Below, in pieces: positions 10,001 through 18,452 of a stretch of DNA of 64,000 nt (positions are counted from its first letter, which is position 1; each line of letters opens with the position of its first letter). Source of the DNA: JABAQJ01 sp046327745 (GTDB lineage Bacteria; Gemmatimonadota; Gemmatimonadetes; Gemmatimonadales; Gemmatimonadaceae); NCBI GenBank assembly GCA_046327745.1, contig JAXLXV010000008.1, positions 186,001 through 250,000 of the forward strand, given 5' to 3'. Under the pieces are notes generated by a model. It ran no database searches. It was not told the origin of the DNA and saw only the letters and a program-made list of their open reading frames with translations. The translations under genes were made by a program, and so were the position numbers.

Positions 10001-12943
10001 ATACCGGTTGAGCGTGGTTCGCGTCTCACGACCTTGCGCATCGACTGCCGTCAGAAAGAACGAGTAGTACCCTTCGGCCGATGGGCGAAGCTTGATCACG
10101 GCCGTCGTGTCGCGTGTGACCACCGAGTCGACGAGTACGGTGTCAATCTGCAGTTGCCAATGACCACTCATGCTGGCCTCGTCGAACACCGTCTTCCAAT
10201 ATCGACGCAACACGGTCGCTCGCACGCGCACACCATTCAGCCAGCGGCCTTGTGGAGTCACGGCGGCAATCGCCACGCGCTGCGTGTCGACCGTCGTCCA
10301 CCAGTAGCTGTCACTTACGGCCTTCGCGGCCACAAAGAACTGCGAACCGGGAATCATCAGGGTGGCTTGGGCAGAAACCGATTGTTCGTTCAAGTCACTG
10401 ACGGCGACGTCCAGGCTCAACGACGCACCGGGCACGAAATGCGCGCTATCTGACGGAATCGTCAGCTGCACCGTCCCATCGGCGGCCAACACCCCGGAAC
10501 CCGTGCGCATCACAGGCGGAGCCGGCTGGCGATCGGGCGAGAACCAGTCGTACGCGCGTCCGATCGTCCATCCCGTGATGCCGGGCACGTCCCAAGGCTG
10601 GGTGGGTTCGCTGAACTGAGCACGCCAAGTCACGGCACCCCCGGCCATGGGTGCGTCAAACAGAAAGCGCGCCTTCACCTGCGCGTGAATCGAGTCGCCA
10701 AGGATTGCGTCGCGGTTGGGCATGCTCGTAGCGACGGTGAACTCCGGGGCGCGATACTCCGCCACTCGAACGAACGACTCGTGCGCGTTCGCCCAGCGGC
10801 CGTACTGTCGCCGCTCCAAGCGTACCACATAGGTCCCAAGGGTCGCACGCGGCGAGATGCGCACAGAGTCCGCTGACGTGCCGTTGGCGGAGAGCGTCGC
10901 AGCTACTTCACGGACAACGACCGGTGTGCCGTCGGCGACGCTTCGGTAGTAGACGCGCCATCGCACGCGTTCTCTTGCGGCTGGCGGGCGAAGACTATCC
11001 AGCCATCCGTCGCGCACGACGCCACTGAAGTAGAGCATCTCGCCTGGCCGATAGATGCCGCGATCGGTGAAGACGGCCGTGCGGGTATGCAGGCTCAACG
11101 GCCCGCCGAACCAACGCACGTTGGGGATACGTCGACCGGACTCGAAAATCCTCATAGGAGACTCGACGGGCGTGATCGACCGATCATTGCCGCGTGTCAC
11201 TTCCACAAACGAAGGGCGCACGAACGGTGGGTTGGCGTCGTACAGTGGCACGCCGTCGACTTCGTTTCCGCCCGGTTGGTTCTCAGGCGCCGGCCCTACC
11301 AAGGCCGGCAAGCGCGTGGTCCCGTCGTCGGCCGTCATTCGCACGGCGTTGCGACTTGGCGAAAGGAGCAGGGGTCGAACAGTTGCCCCTGACACGGGGC
11401 GTCCGGTACGAACATCGGTCACGAACACGGCGCCGCCTCCAGGGCCGCTGCGCACGTGCGCCATCAGGTTGGTTCGCTGAATCACGAGCGGCTGAATCCA
11501 ACGTACCTGCTCGTGCAGCATGCGAAGGTCGTCGGCCGTGAGTTGCAGTTGTGAACGGTCCGGGCCACGCGCCAAGTCGCCCGGTTTCACCATCACCACC
11601 AACAGCGCGTCCTGCCATGTGGCTGCCGGCAGTCGCAACGGGAGTACGACCCGCCGCTCGATGTTCGGTTCGTGCGTCAGCAGCTCGGTATAGGTCGTCG
11701 ACTGTCGGGGGACCCGCGGCTTGGCCTCCAACCAGCCACGAGGGTCCGCCACGGCATCCATGCGTTCCTTGTCCGGCACACGGGTGACGGTGACCTCGAT
11801 GGACGCGTAGTTCACCGATTGCAGGTGCAACACAGGACCGGTGGTCCGCGATTGGGTTTCGAGCCCCGTCACGACTGCCAGAAATGGGATTCGATCGCCG
11901 CTTCGTACCGTCACGGTGGAGGGGGGCTGCAACGAGCGTCCGTAGATGTCCACCAATTTCTCGTCGACGCTGACCACCACAGAATCCCGTGGGCGCATGT
12001 GCAAGCGAAACTGCCATTGTTCGCGCACGTCGGAGCTGTCCGCTGGACCGGCGAACGCGGTGGGTGATACTCGCACATGAGCCTTGACTTGCGCGTACGT
12101 GACTGGGGCGCTGAAAGTCACGAGCAAGTACATGGATCCCATGCAGTCGTTGGCGACCCAGCACGCCGCAGCGACGCGCAATGGCGGCGGCGTCGTCACA
12201 CGATAGCGGGTTTCGCTTTGCGAATCGGGCTCGAGCTGAGGCAGGACGAGGTCGAAGGTACATTCGTCAGGCAGTCTCACGGCCGACCGCAGCTCGACGA
12301 TCCGATCGAAGCGTTGATCAACGGAGTCACGCGATGTCCCAGCATTCTGCAATGGCCATGGGTCGGTCGTTGCCGGCGCTCGCACACGGGGGATCAGACG
12401 GAAGCTCTCTCGACTGGTGCACGACCCGGGCGCACCGGGCTCCAGTCGGGCGACACGGGCAAAGGTCGCCGAGTCCACGTCGCCGCTGAAGCGGAATGAG
12501 ATGTGGCCGAAAGGGTCGATTGAGGAAGCGGTTCCTGCAGCTAGTGACGGGAGGCTCGCCACCAAGGCGGGGGGCGCGACCTCGAGTCGCGCCTCGAACG
12601 GCGTCGCAAGGCGTCCTCCGTCAGAAGCAACGAATGTGGTGTCGATGCGCACGACGAGTATCGTCCCGGGTCGAAGCGGTGCGCGAGGAATGATCCGGAT
12701 GGTTGCCGGGTCACGCCATTCGAGTCGGACGGCGATCGCGGGCGAAAGACGTACCACCGATGCCGGGTCAACCAGGCTCTCGAGCGATCCAGAGACCGGG
12801 CGATTGAACGACACCGAGATCGTGGACGACGGAACCAGCGGACCGTCGGGAAGTACCTGCGTGACTCGTAACTCCTGCTGCGCACCCAGGCCCCTGGCCA
12901 GAACCAGCCAACCCGTGACCATCAGACAGAAGAACTCGCGCAT
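7100..12943 (-). CDS. alpha-2-macroglobulin family protein with thioester motif
   Basis: Exported giant of about 1947 residues. ATG 12943 gives a clean signal peptide (MREFFCLMVTGW to GLGAQ) and has AGAGG close upstream. An upstream in-frame start would add 16 residues. The N-terminal half has Ig-like macroglobulin domains, including an Arg-to-Tyr rich 'DRGIYRPGE' strand typical of MG3. The C-terminal half contains the thioester motif CTEQ (Cys1438 to Gln1441) within an alpha/alpha toroid region (WYMGAYPYACTEQ), followed by a receptor-type domain. Bacterial members trap proteases that reach the periplasm. Unlike the E. coli-type lipoprotein, no lipobox is seen, and no penicillin-binding protein 1C gene lies beside it. 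It is probably transcribed alone. Confidence 0.93.
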   Translation of the reverse strand: MREFFCLMVTGWLVLARGLGAQQELRVTQVLPDGPLVPSSTISVSFNRPVSGSLESLVDPASVVRLSPAIAVRLEWRDPATIRIIPRAPLRPGTILVVRIDTTFVASDGGRLATPFEARLEVAPPALVASLPSLAAGTASSIDPFGHISFRFSGDVDSATFARVARLEPGAPGSCTSRESFRLIPRVRAPATTDPWPLQNAGTSRDSVDQRFDRIVELRSAVRLPDECTFDLVLPQLEPDSQSETRYRVTTPPPLRVAAACWVANDCMGSMYLLVTFSAPVTYAQVKAHVRVSPTAFAGPADSSDVREQWQFRLHMRPRDSVVVSVDEKLVDIYGRSLQPPSTVTVRSGDRIPFLAVVTGLETQSRTTGPVLHLQSVNYASIEVTVTRVPDKERMDAVADPRGWLEAKPRVPRQSTTYTELLTHEPNIERRVVLPLRLPAATWQDALLVVMVKPGDLARGPDRSQLQLTADDLRMLHEQVRWIQPLVIQRTNLMAHVRSGPGGGAVFVTDVRTGRPVSGATVRPLLLSPSRNAVRMTADDGTTRLPALVGPAPENQPGGNEVDGVPLYDANPPFVRPSFVEVTRGNDRSITPVESPMRIFESGRRIPNVRWFGGPLSLHTRTAVFTDRGIYRPGEMLYFSGVVRDGWLDSLRPPAARERVRWRVYYRSVADGTPVVVREVAATLSANGTSADSVRISPRATLGTYVVRLERRQYGRWANAHESFVRVAEYRAPEFTVATSMPNRDAILGDSIHAQVKARFLFDAPMAGGAVTWRAQFSEPTQPWDVPGITGWTIGRAYDWFSPDRQPAPPVMRTGSGVLAADGTVQLTIPSDSAHFVPGASLSLDVAVSDLNEQSVSAQATLMIPGSQFFVAAKAVSDSYWWTTVDTQRVAIAAVTPQGRWLNGVRVRATVLRRYWKTVFDEASMSGHWQLQIDTVLVDSVVTRDTTAVIKLRPSAEGYYSFFLTAVDAQGRETRTTLNRYVFGGAGSVWGSDPTALPLIAANDSLKVGDVATVSFTSPFDHAEAWITVERERVLWQGRRSVEAGVNAVRIPVDASWIPNAFVGVVLVRRGDLAQKDSVQDRYRLGNLRVTVDPSPRRLNVSVSAAKPEYRPREEAELTIHVRDVSGRPVSGDVILWATDEGVLSLTAFTTPQPLDVMYPTAANDVRFSSTLQSLVRTLALGQRLGFGSAARLQEVVATAAPMVMKRGSVVTSQADAFADIRADFLTTAFYRAGIVTDANGVAKVRVRLPDNITTFRVMAIAIGSGAQMGSGDTALVVSKPLVVRASLPRFVRPADEFLAGAIVNARATPTTQPVEVAAAGEGIALTDSARKTGIASTGGQLVRFRWQARPGERAIVKLGAVAGSQQDAVQVTLPIRPDQHPRAQTVVRLVQDSATLQLSLPRGLDPVRSHLTLRVGTSPLPVLKTYAWYMGAYPYACTEQLVSSARTIIALLELQRAGQAPEVRADSLQRVLQDVADLVARRQLPDGSIGYWSSSSWSNPWLTAYAGLMLLDAQAVGVQVSTDVLKQISNFVQNVYDASPALPDTTYGTRAERVKLVAEHLGQRLAALDYLGRIGRTGAVSSLLPLANRLTWEDRARYALVLSRASKRDEGAVILRSLWAGVSLAGNRVDMPDSTLVTTGFPSRIRPAARLLEATLALSPTHPMLGALVERIVQRERAEQRWFWNTQDYASAAVAIAAYARRTSSVSTSYSIESATGRSLMRGNPVSGVTEVTMPLTGLTTSAGDSSSVPLVVRVPGGAMYLAVTADVVTAERPVSPESQGLIVERWYERFDDGKTVTEVKAGDLVRVRLRVTAPSDREFVAVEDPLPAGLEVVDVSLRTAAVSPYLTDGAVRTDAERSAQFAANQQRSSWSWWGWSWATWEASDVHDDRATFYSRMLGRGSHTVSYVARATTSGRFVKPQAHAEEMYNPALRGQSDGGWFIVRDR

Positions 12944-13219
12944 GCAACCTCTGGTGAGCAAGTGAATCCCGACGGCGCCCCAGGACGCCAATTCGCCCTC
13001 AGTGATGCGGCGTTGCGGCTGACGCAGTGTGACGGCGACATCCAGCCGGTACGGGTGCCGGGCGTTCAGGTACTGCCCAAACCTCCAAAAGGTTCAGTCG
13101 CCGATCGCCCTCGGCACTCAATAAACATCGCTAGGCACGTCACCGCCGCGGGCCTCTCGCTGTGACATCCCCCCAAATTTGTTGACGCGAGGTGCGTCGG
13201 CCTGACGACGCAGTCCGAT

Positions 13220-14458
13220 CTATTTCGAACGGCGTCTTGAAACCGTCCTCTTGCCTCGAGTGACTCGCACCGCTTCTAGGGCCTGACGGAGGTCATCGAT
13301 CAGGTCGCTGGTCTCTTCGATCCCGACGGAATAGCGAAGGAGGCCTTCAGGAATTCCCAGCTTTGCGCGCTGTGCCGGCGTGCACTCTACGTGGCTTGTG
13401 GTGGCTGGCGGTCCCACGTACGTCTGGACGCCACCGAGACTCGGGGCGCACTGTGCGAATTGCAATCGTTGAAGAAAGGGTCCGACCGTCTCCAAACCGC
13501 CGGGCAGCTGGAAGCTCAGCAGGCCGCCGAACCCTCGCATTTGCCTTCGGGCAATCTCAAAGCCGGGGTCCGTCGGCAAGCCGGGATAGTGCACGGAGGC
13601 AACGCGCGGGTGTTTGGACAGGAACGTGGCAATGGCGAGCGCGGAGGCGTTCTGCTGCCTGACGCGGAGGGCCAGTGTCTTCATGCCGCGAAAGAGGAGG
13701 TATGCGGCGTCCGGAGCCAGGCTGGCGCCGGTGATCTCGCGGTAGCGAAAGACTTCTTCTACCAAGTCCTTCTTTCCACAGAGCACGCCTCCCATGGCAT
13801 CCTCGTGCCCGCCGAGGTACTTGGTGGCACTGTGGACGACCAAATCGGCGCCGAGGGCCAGAGGGTTGCAGTTGACGGGCGTAGCGAACGTATTGTCGGT
13901 GACCACGATCGCGCCCGCCTTGTGTCCAGCCTTCGCCAGGCGTTTGATGTCAACCACCTTCAGTGTCGGGTTGGTCGGGGTCTCCAGGTACAACAAGCGA
14001 CACCCCTTGGCGATCTCGGCTTCGATCTCGGCGTGATCCGTGGTGTGACACAACGTGACGTGGACGCCGATCCGTGGCAGAAATTCGAGAAAGAGCCGGC
14101 TCGTGCCACCATAAGAATCGCGGATGGACACCACCCGATCTCCAGGCTTCAGCAAGGCGAATAGCGTCCCGCTGACTGCGGCCATGCCGGTGGAGAAAGC
14201 CGTCGCTGCCTCTGCGCCTTCCACGACTCGCACCTTCTCCTCAAACACCTGCACGGTGGGGTTGGTGTTCCGCGTGTAGTTGTGGCCGGGCTTCCGGCCC
14301 GCGGCGATCGCCAACCACTCGTCCAGATCGGGGTGACTGAAGGATGCGGTGCGATACAGTGGTGGCTGCGATGCATGATGCGGATCGCGCGGTGGATCCG
14401 TCTCGCCGGCCCAGACCAATTGGGTGGCGGTGTGCGTCGAGGGGAATTTGCGAGACAC
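13220..14458 (-). CDS. trans-sulfuration PLP enzyme (cystathionine gamma-synthase / gamma-lyase family)
   Basis: Cytoplasmic PLP-dependent enzyme of 412 residues (Cys_Met_Meta_PP family). The Schiff-base Lys213 lies in HSATKYLGGHED. Also visible are YTRNTNPTV (substrate and phosphate contacts), STGMAAVSG, the PLP-binding VTDNTFATP and the C-terminal RYSVGIEETSDLIDDL. Members make or break cystathionine, homocysteine or methionine. Sequence alone does not separate gamma-synthase from gamma-lyase or acylhomoserine sulfhydrylase. GGAG lies eight bases before the start, and the methyltransferase gene ends only 24 bases upstream, so the two form an operon. Confidence 0.9.
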   Translation of the reverse strand: MSRKFPSTHTATQLVWAGETDPPRDPHHASQPPLYRTASFSHPDLDEWLAIAAGRKPGHNYTRNTNPTVQVFEEKVRVVEGAEAATAFSTGMAAVSGTLFALLKPGDRVVSIRDSYGGTSRLFLEFLPRIGVHVTLCHTTDHAEIEAEIAKGCRLLYLETPTNPTLKVVDIKRLAKAGHKAGAIVVTDNTFATPVNCNPLALGADLVVHSATKYLGGHEDAMGGVLCGKKDLVEEVFRYREITGASLAPDAAYLLFRGMKTLALRVRQQNASALAIATFLSKHPRVASVHYPGLPTDPGFEIARRQMRGFGGLLSFQLPGGLETVGPFLQRLQFAQCAPSLGGVQTYVGPPATTSHVECTPAQRAKLGIPEGLLRYSVGIEETSDLIDDLRQALEAVRVTRGKRTVSRRRSK

Positions 14459-14482
14459 GTTCAGCTCCAGTGCAGGTGCGAT

Positions 14483-15334
14483 CTACGCGCGTACGAGCAA
14501 GACGATGCCGGACATGCGGCGGAACTCCTCCTGCACGCGGCGTGGGTAGAGCATTCCGATGGCGCGCCAGAACCAGGCACCGCGCATCTTCCGGTTCAGT
14601 CGCCACGATTCTTCCAGACTCGATCGGAACTGGGATTCCCGCCAGCCGAACGGTGTGAAGAAGGCCGTTCCTTCGGCCGGCCCAAATTGAAACGGGGCAT
14701 TCCCCTTCGCGACCGCCTTACCCCAGGTGTTGCCCATCAACTTCAGCAAGCGAGGGCTGGCCAAGTCGATCACCCAGGCTTGGATGCAGGACTGTGCGTG
14801 GAGGTCCTTGGCCAAGGTACCCACCTGATCGGGGGTAAGATAAATGAGAAGGCCTTCCGTCAGCACCAACGTTCGACGGGCCGACGCGGAGAGCTGTTCG
14901 AACAAGGTGCGTCTGGCGGCGGCATCCGTGAGATCAGTGGGGACCGCCTGGTACGCGCAGGTGGTTGGCACGCCCTTGAGGCTATCGAGCTTGTATTGCA
15001 GGATGTCGGGAAGGTCGACGTCCAGCCACTCCAGGGTGCGCGGCAGGGTCAGTCGCCAAGGGCGCGCGTCCAAGCCAGCCGCGAGATTCACCACGCGCTC
15101 GATACCATGATGGTCCACTTGATCGCGGAGGATCTCATCGAAGACCGCGGTCCGGACGATCATGGGCCAAGCCATGGAGCGTCCATGCTTCATGGCGCGC
15201 ACGATCTCTGCGCCGCGCTCTCCGGCGAGTTGTCGCGCAAACGGGTCCCGGAAGATCGCGTCCGGCCGCTCGCTTTCCATATGCCGGTAATACGCGACCC
15301 AACGTGCGGTGTCGGAGATGTGTTCGATCGCCAT
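14483..15334 (-). CDS. class I SAM methyltransferase, leucine carboxyl methyltransferase (LCMT) type
   Basis: Protein of 283 residues in the PF04072/TIGR00027 group. Signatures are SDTARWVAYYRHMES, DPFAR, RTAVFDEIL, the SAM-binding VVNLAAGLDARPWRL and EWLDVDLPDILQYK, and the later LTEGLLIYLTPDQV. Bacterial members are thought to O-methylate small carboxylates or polyketide-like compounds, but most are uncharacterised. It is the first gene of a two-gene unit with the trans-sulfuration enzyme. A terminator hairpin separates it from the polyphosphate kinase gene upstream. Confidence 0.9.
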   Translation of the reverse strand: MAIEHISDTARWVAYYRHMESERPDAIFRDPFARQLAGERGAEIVRAMKHGRSMAWPMIVRTAVFDEILRDQVDHHGIERVVNLAAGLDARPWRLTLPRTLEWLDVDLPDILQYKLDSLKGVPTTCAYQAVPTDLTDAAARRTLFEQLSASARRTLVLTEGLLIYLTPDQVGTLAKDLHAQSCIQAWVIDLASPRLLKLMGNTWGKAVAKGNAPFQFGPAEGTAFFTPFGWRESQFRSSLEESWRLNRKMRGAWFWRAIGMLYPRRVQEEFRRMSGIVLLVRA

Positions 15335-15354
15335 CCATCAAATCAACGGCCCGG

Positions 15355-15380
15355 GCCCGTCCTTGGACAAGAGGACGGGC
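15355..15380 (-). terminator. hairpin terminator after the PPK2 gene
   Basis: A perfect eight-base GC stem (GCCCGTCC with GGACGGGC) has a ten-base loop. It lies immediately past the PPK2 stop and before the methyltransferase start. A weak T-rich stretch follows in the minus direction. Confidence 0.6.
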
Positions 15381-15383
15381 GCT

Positions 15384-16595
15384 TCACAAGAGCGCCGGTT
15401 CCGTGCTGTGCTCCCCGCGTTCATAGACGATGTGGGCGCGCCCCACGAGCATGCCGTCCAATGCCCCGATGGCATCCAGGTCCTTGTTGGCATACGGCAG
15501 CTTCAACAGCACGTAACGCAACGCGTTCAACCGGGCACGCTTCTTACAATCCGACTTGATGACGGTCCACGGCGCATCCGCCGTATCTGTGTGGAAGAAC
15601 ATGGCCTCCTTGGCCTTGGTGTAATCCTCCCACTTGTTCAGGGACGCCATGTCGACCGGCGACAATTTCCACTGCTTGAGTGGATGGGCTTCCCGCTCCT
15701 TGAATCGGCGTCGTTGCTCTTTGCGGCTGACGGAGAACCAGAACTTGATCAGGTGTACGCCGCTGCGGACCAGGTTGCGCTCGAACTCGGGCGCTTGGCG
15801 CATGAACTCTGTGTACTCGTCCATGGAGCAGAATCCCATGACGCGTTCCACGCCTGCGCGATTGTACCACGAGCGGTCGAAGAGGGCGATCTCGCCGGCG
15901 GTCGGCAGTTCTTGTACGTAACGTTGGAAATACCACTGCCCGCGCTCCACGTCGCTGGGCTTTTCCAGTGCGACAACGCGTGCACCGCGAGGGTTCAGGT
16001 GCTCCATGAAGCGCTTGATGGTCCCGCCCTTACCCGCCGCGTCACGTCCTTCAAAGAGCACGACCACCTTCTGGCCTGAGGTCTTCACCCAAGCCTGCAG
16101 CTTCAAGAGTTCAACCTGAAGCGCGTACTTCTGTCGTTCGTACGCCTTGCGAGAGAGCAGGTTACGGTACGGATAGCCACCGCGCCGCCAATCCGGAGCC
16201 AATTCGTCATCGGCATTGGGCGTGGTTCGCTTCGCCAGCCTTGCCTTGTCGCGCAGCGCTCGGCGCAGGATGGCCGCATCGTCAGGTGATGCCCCGTCAA
16301 TGATTGCCTGCAACGACTCCGCGAGCTGCGCCCGGTCGACGGCATGGGGGCCACGAATGATATCCTCAACCGCCGTGACCTTGGATTCCACGGCAGCCGA
16401 CGTGGCATGGTCCACCGCTTCGTTACGGAGACCGGACGGCGTGAGCGATCGCGCGATGTCGCCAGATGCAACGCGTCGTGTGCTCCCGGCGGAGGTACGT
16501 GCGCGGGGACGTTTTCCGTTTGTGAGGGCCTTGGCCACGATAACTCCGACAGGTGAGGGCGCCCGGTCATCGGGTGCGATTCCTGCACGCTGCAT
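15384..16595 (-). CDS. ppk2: polyphosphate kinase 2
   Basis: Nucleotide-phosphorylating enzyme that uses polyphosphate as donor or makes polyphosphate from NTP. It has 403 residues. The kinase core spans about 135-390, with Walker A GRDAAGKGG (183-191), the lid and Walker B region FDRSWYNRAGVERVMGF (Asp240), and the family motifs KFWFSVSRKEQRRRF and WKLSPVDMASL. A tail of about 130 residues precedes the core. Part of it is basic and low-complexity, part is helical. No ribosome binding site is seen at ATG 16595, so a downstream non-ATG start is possible. ADP- versus AMP-specific class cannot be assigned. Confidence 0.93.
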   Translation of the reverse strand: MQRAGIAPDDRAPSPVGVIVAKALTNGKRPRARTSAGSTRRVASGDIARSLTPSGLRNEAVDHATSAAVESKVTAVEDIIRGPHAVDRAQLAESLQAIIDGASPDDAAILRRALRDKARLAKRTTPNADDELAPDWRRGGYPYRNLLSRKAYERQKYALQVELLKLQAWVKTSGQKVVVLFEGRDAAGKGGTIKRFMEHLNPRGARVVALEKPSDVERGQWYFQRYVQELPTAGEIALFDRSWYNRAGVERVMGFCSMDEYTEFMRQAPEFERNLVRSGVHLIKFWFSVSRKEQRRRFKEREAHPLKQWKLSPVDMASLNKWEDYTKAKEAMFFHTDTADAPWTVIKSDCKKRARLNALRYVLLKLPYANKDLDAIGALDGMLVGRAHIVYERGEHSTEPALL

Positions 16596-16751
16596 CGGTC
16601 AACGAACGAGCGCCAGCAAGGCTCTGCCGACATTCCGCCGGGTGTCACCCGACCGACGGTGAGGCAATCAGTCGTCTGGAGGCGTGTCGAGCCCGTCGCG
16701 GCCGTCGTCAGAGGCGACGAACGGGCAGGCGTACCCGAGGTGTTGTGCCTG

Positions 16752-17453
16752 TCAGCCGGGAACGTCCGCCGAGGTGGGCTCGCGGACGATCGGAAAGGCG
16801 CAACTCCACTCCATGCTGCCGTTGTCGCGCACGTGCCACCACGCCAGTGTCGCCTCCTGCAATCGTGCCAACCGCGCGGCATATCGATGCCAGCGCGAGC
16901 CCGCACGAGAGGTATCTGGCGGGAGCCACTCCTGCGGACCGACCTCCGCCAGCAGCATCGTCATGTCGGGATGATCCTGCGCAGGGCTCACAGACAGCAC
17001 GATCGTTCCCGGCGCATGTAGTCCTCGAGCAACCAAGTCTTTGCACGACGCGAGCCAGATGTGTGTCAGGACGCTGGCGTCGGCGTTGCTAAGCACGGCG
17101 TTCGCGAATCGTGTCTCGAGGCGGACGCCACGGGGAAGTACGGCCACGGCCAAGCGATGCGTTAGGCGCCACCAGTCGTCAACGGTGGTGGATCGATGCG
17201 GCGCGACCACACTGGAACGTGCCGGGCCCTTCAGCAAGCGCGCCGTCCGATTCGCGTCGCGAATCTGCTCGGACAATGCGTGCAGTGCAGCCACGTCTGT
17301 TCCTGGAACCAACGTCGCGAGTGCATCTGCACGTAATGCCAAGGCGCTTGCGATACTGCCGAGATCGTGAGCCAGGACACTGAACGAGTCGCGGTGCAAC
17401 TCCGCAGCTTCTTGCGCATCGATGGACCCAAAGTCTCGCTTTCGTGATATCAT
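16752..17453 (-). CDS. degenerate histidine kinase / ChpT-like phosphotransfer protein
   Basis: Soluble protein of 233 residues. ATG 17453 has GAGGAAAG five bases upstream. A helical DHp-like segment at 20-90 carries FSVLAHDLGSIASALALRAD, in which the His could accept phosphate. The C-terminal part (100-230) resembles an HATPase fold but lacks the N-box asparagine and the DxGxG and GLG boxes, so ATP binding looks lost. That layout resembles ChpT-type histidine phosphotransferases, which relay phosphate from hybrid kinases to regulators. It is divergent from a NarL regulator gene 54 bases away. The kinase ancestry is fairly clear. The phosphotransfer role is inference. Confidence 0.65.
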   Translation of the reverse strand: MISRKRDFGSIDAQEAAELHRDSFSVLAHDLGSIASALALRADALATLVPGTDVAALHALSEQIRDANRTARLLKGPARSSVVAPHRSTTVDDWWRLTHRLAVAVLPRGVRLETRFANAVLSNADASVLTHIWLASCKDLVARGLHAPGTIVLSVSPAQDHPDMTMLLAEVGPQEWLPPDTSRAGSRWHRYAARLARLQEATLAWWHVRDNGSMEWSCAFPIVREPTSADVPG

Positions 17454-17507
17454 CGCATCTTTCCTCGTGGCGCCCGCACGCTGGCTGCCCACTCTTCAGG
17501 AGACACC

Positions 17508-18182
17508 ATGCTCCAGACTTTTCCAGGGACGGCGACGTCGCCGATAGATCCCATGAACGATTCGCAAATACGGATCCTGCTCGTTGATGATCACACCATC
17601 ATGCGCGAGGGGCTTGCCGCGGTCCTCACGCCAGACAAAGGCCTTGAAGTCGTTGGCCAAGCCGGTGACGGCGAAACAGCACTACGTCTCTTTCGTGAAC
17701 TCTCGCCCGACATTTCGATCGTTGACCTGCGCATGACGCCCATGGATGGCGTCGAGTTGACACAGGCCATGCGGACCGAGAACCCGAGCGCGCGCGTGAT
17801 CCTCCTGACGACGTACGACACCGATGAAGAGGTGTTCCGGGGGCTTCGTGCTGGGGCTGCCAGCTTCCTTCTTAAAGACGTTGACACGGCAAGACTCGTT
17901 GAAACGATCCGCACCGTCCATTCTGGCCGCAGAGACATCTCTCCGGAGATCGCCTCGAAGCTCGCCGATCACGTGCATGCCGATGCATTGACTGCACGAC
18001 AGCGCGAAGTACTCGGCTGCATCGCCGAGGGGAAGTCCAACCTCGAGATCGCGCATACGCTGAATATCAGTGAAGGCACCGTGAAGGCGCATGTGAAGGC
18101 GATCCTGCAGAAGTTGGATGCCCGTGACCGCACGCAAGCGATTACGATCGCCATCAGGCGCGGACTCGTTCGCTCTCTATAA
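17508..18182 (+). CDS. NarL/FixJ-family response regulator
   Basis: Regulator of 224 residues. The receiver domain has the DDH acidic pocket at 27-29, phosphoacceptor Asp73 in IVDLRM, LLTTYD and LLKDVD. The C-terminal LuxR helix-turn-helix is at about 158-215 (LTARQREVLGCIAEGKSNLEIA to GTVKAHVKAILQKL). AGGAG five bases before ATG 17508 supports this start; ATG 17553 is an alternative nearer the receiver. It is very similar along its whole length to the regulator encoded at 63196-63867, so the two are recent paralogues. It is divergent from the degenerate kinase gene. Confidence 0.95.
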   Translation: MLQTFPGTATSPIDPMNDSQIRILLVDDHTIMREGLAAVLTPDKGLEVVGQAGDGETALRLFRELSPDISIVDLRMTPMDGVELTQAMRTENPSARVILLTTYDTDEEVFRGLRAGAASFLLKDVDTARLVETIRTVHSGRRDISPEIASKLADHVHADALTARQREVLGCIAEGKSNLEIAHTLNISEGTVKAHVKAILQKLDARDRTQAITIAIRRGLVRSL

Positions 18183-18230
18183 CGAGGCAGTCCGGACGTA
18201 GCGCCTAACGGTTGTTGCCATTTTGCCGAC

Positions 18231-18254
18231 GGCCTATCTCTCGAGAGGTAGGCC
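18231..18254. promoter_or_regulatory. 24-base near-perfect palindrome (operator or terminator)
   Basis: Two 12-base arms (GGCCTATCTCTC and GAGAGGTAGGCC) abut with no loop and have one mismatch. It lies 49 bases past the NarL stop and about 200 bases before the DUF4397 gene. With no loop it fits a protein-binding palindrome better than a hairpin, but termination cannot be excluded. Confidence 0.45.
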
Positions 18255-18452
18255 CGAGTGCGACCTAAGAGCTGCCATGCTGTAGGGGCTCTGGCAGAGG
18301 GAAAGTCACCACTCGCGGGAAATGGTGAATTCGGCAGAGATACAGGCATGTTACGGGGCGTCCGCAGGGCCTGTCTCTCCGCGAGTGTCTTCCTGCAGTA
18401 ACGCGATTGAGGCGGATGGTCCTGGGACCCCCACCAAGAACAGGGAGATCAC

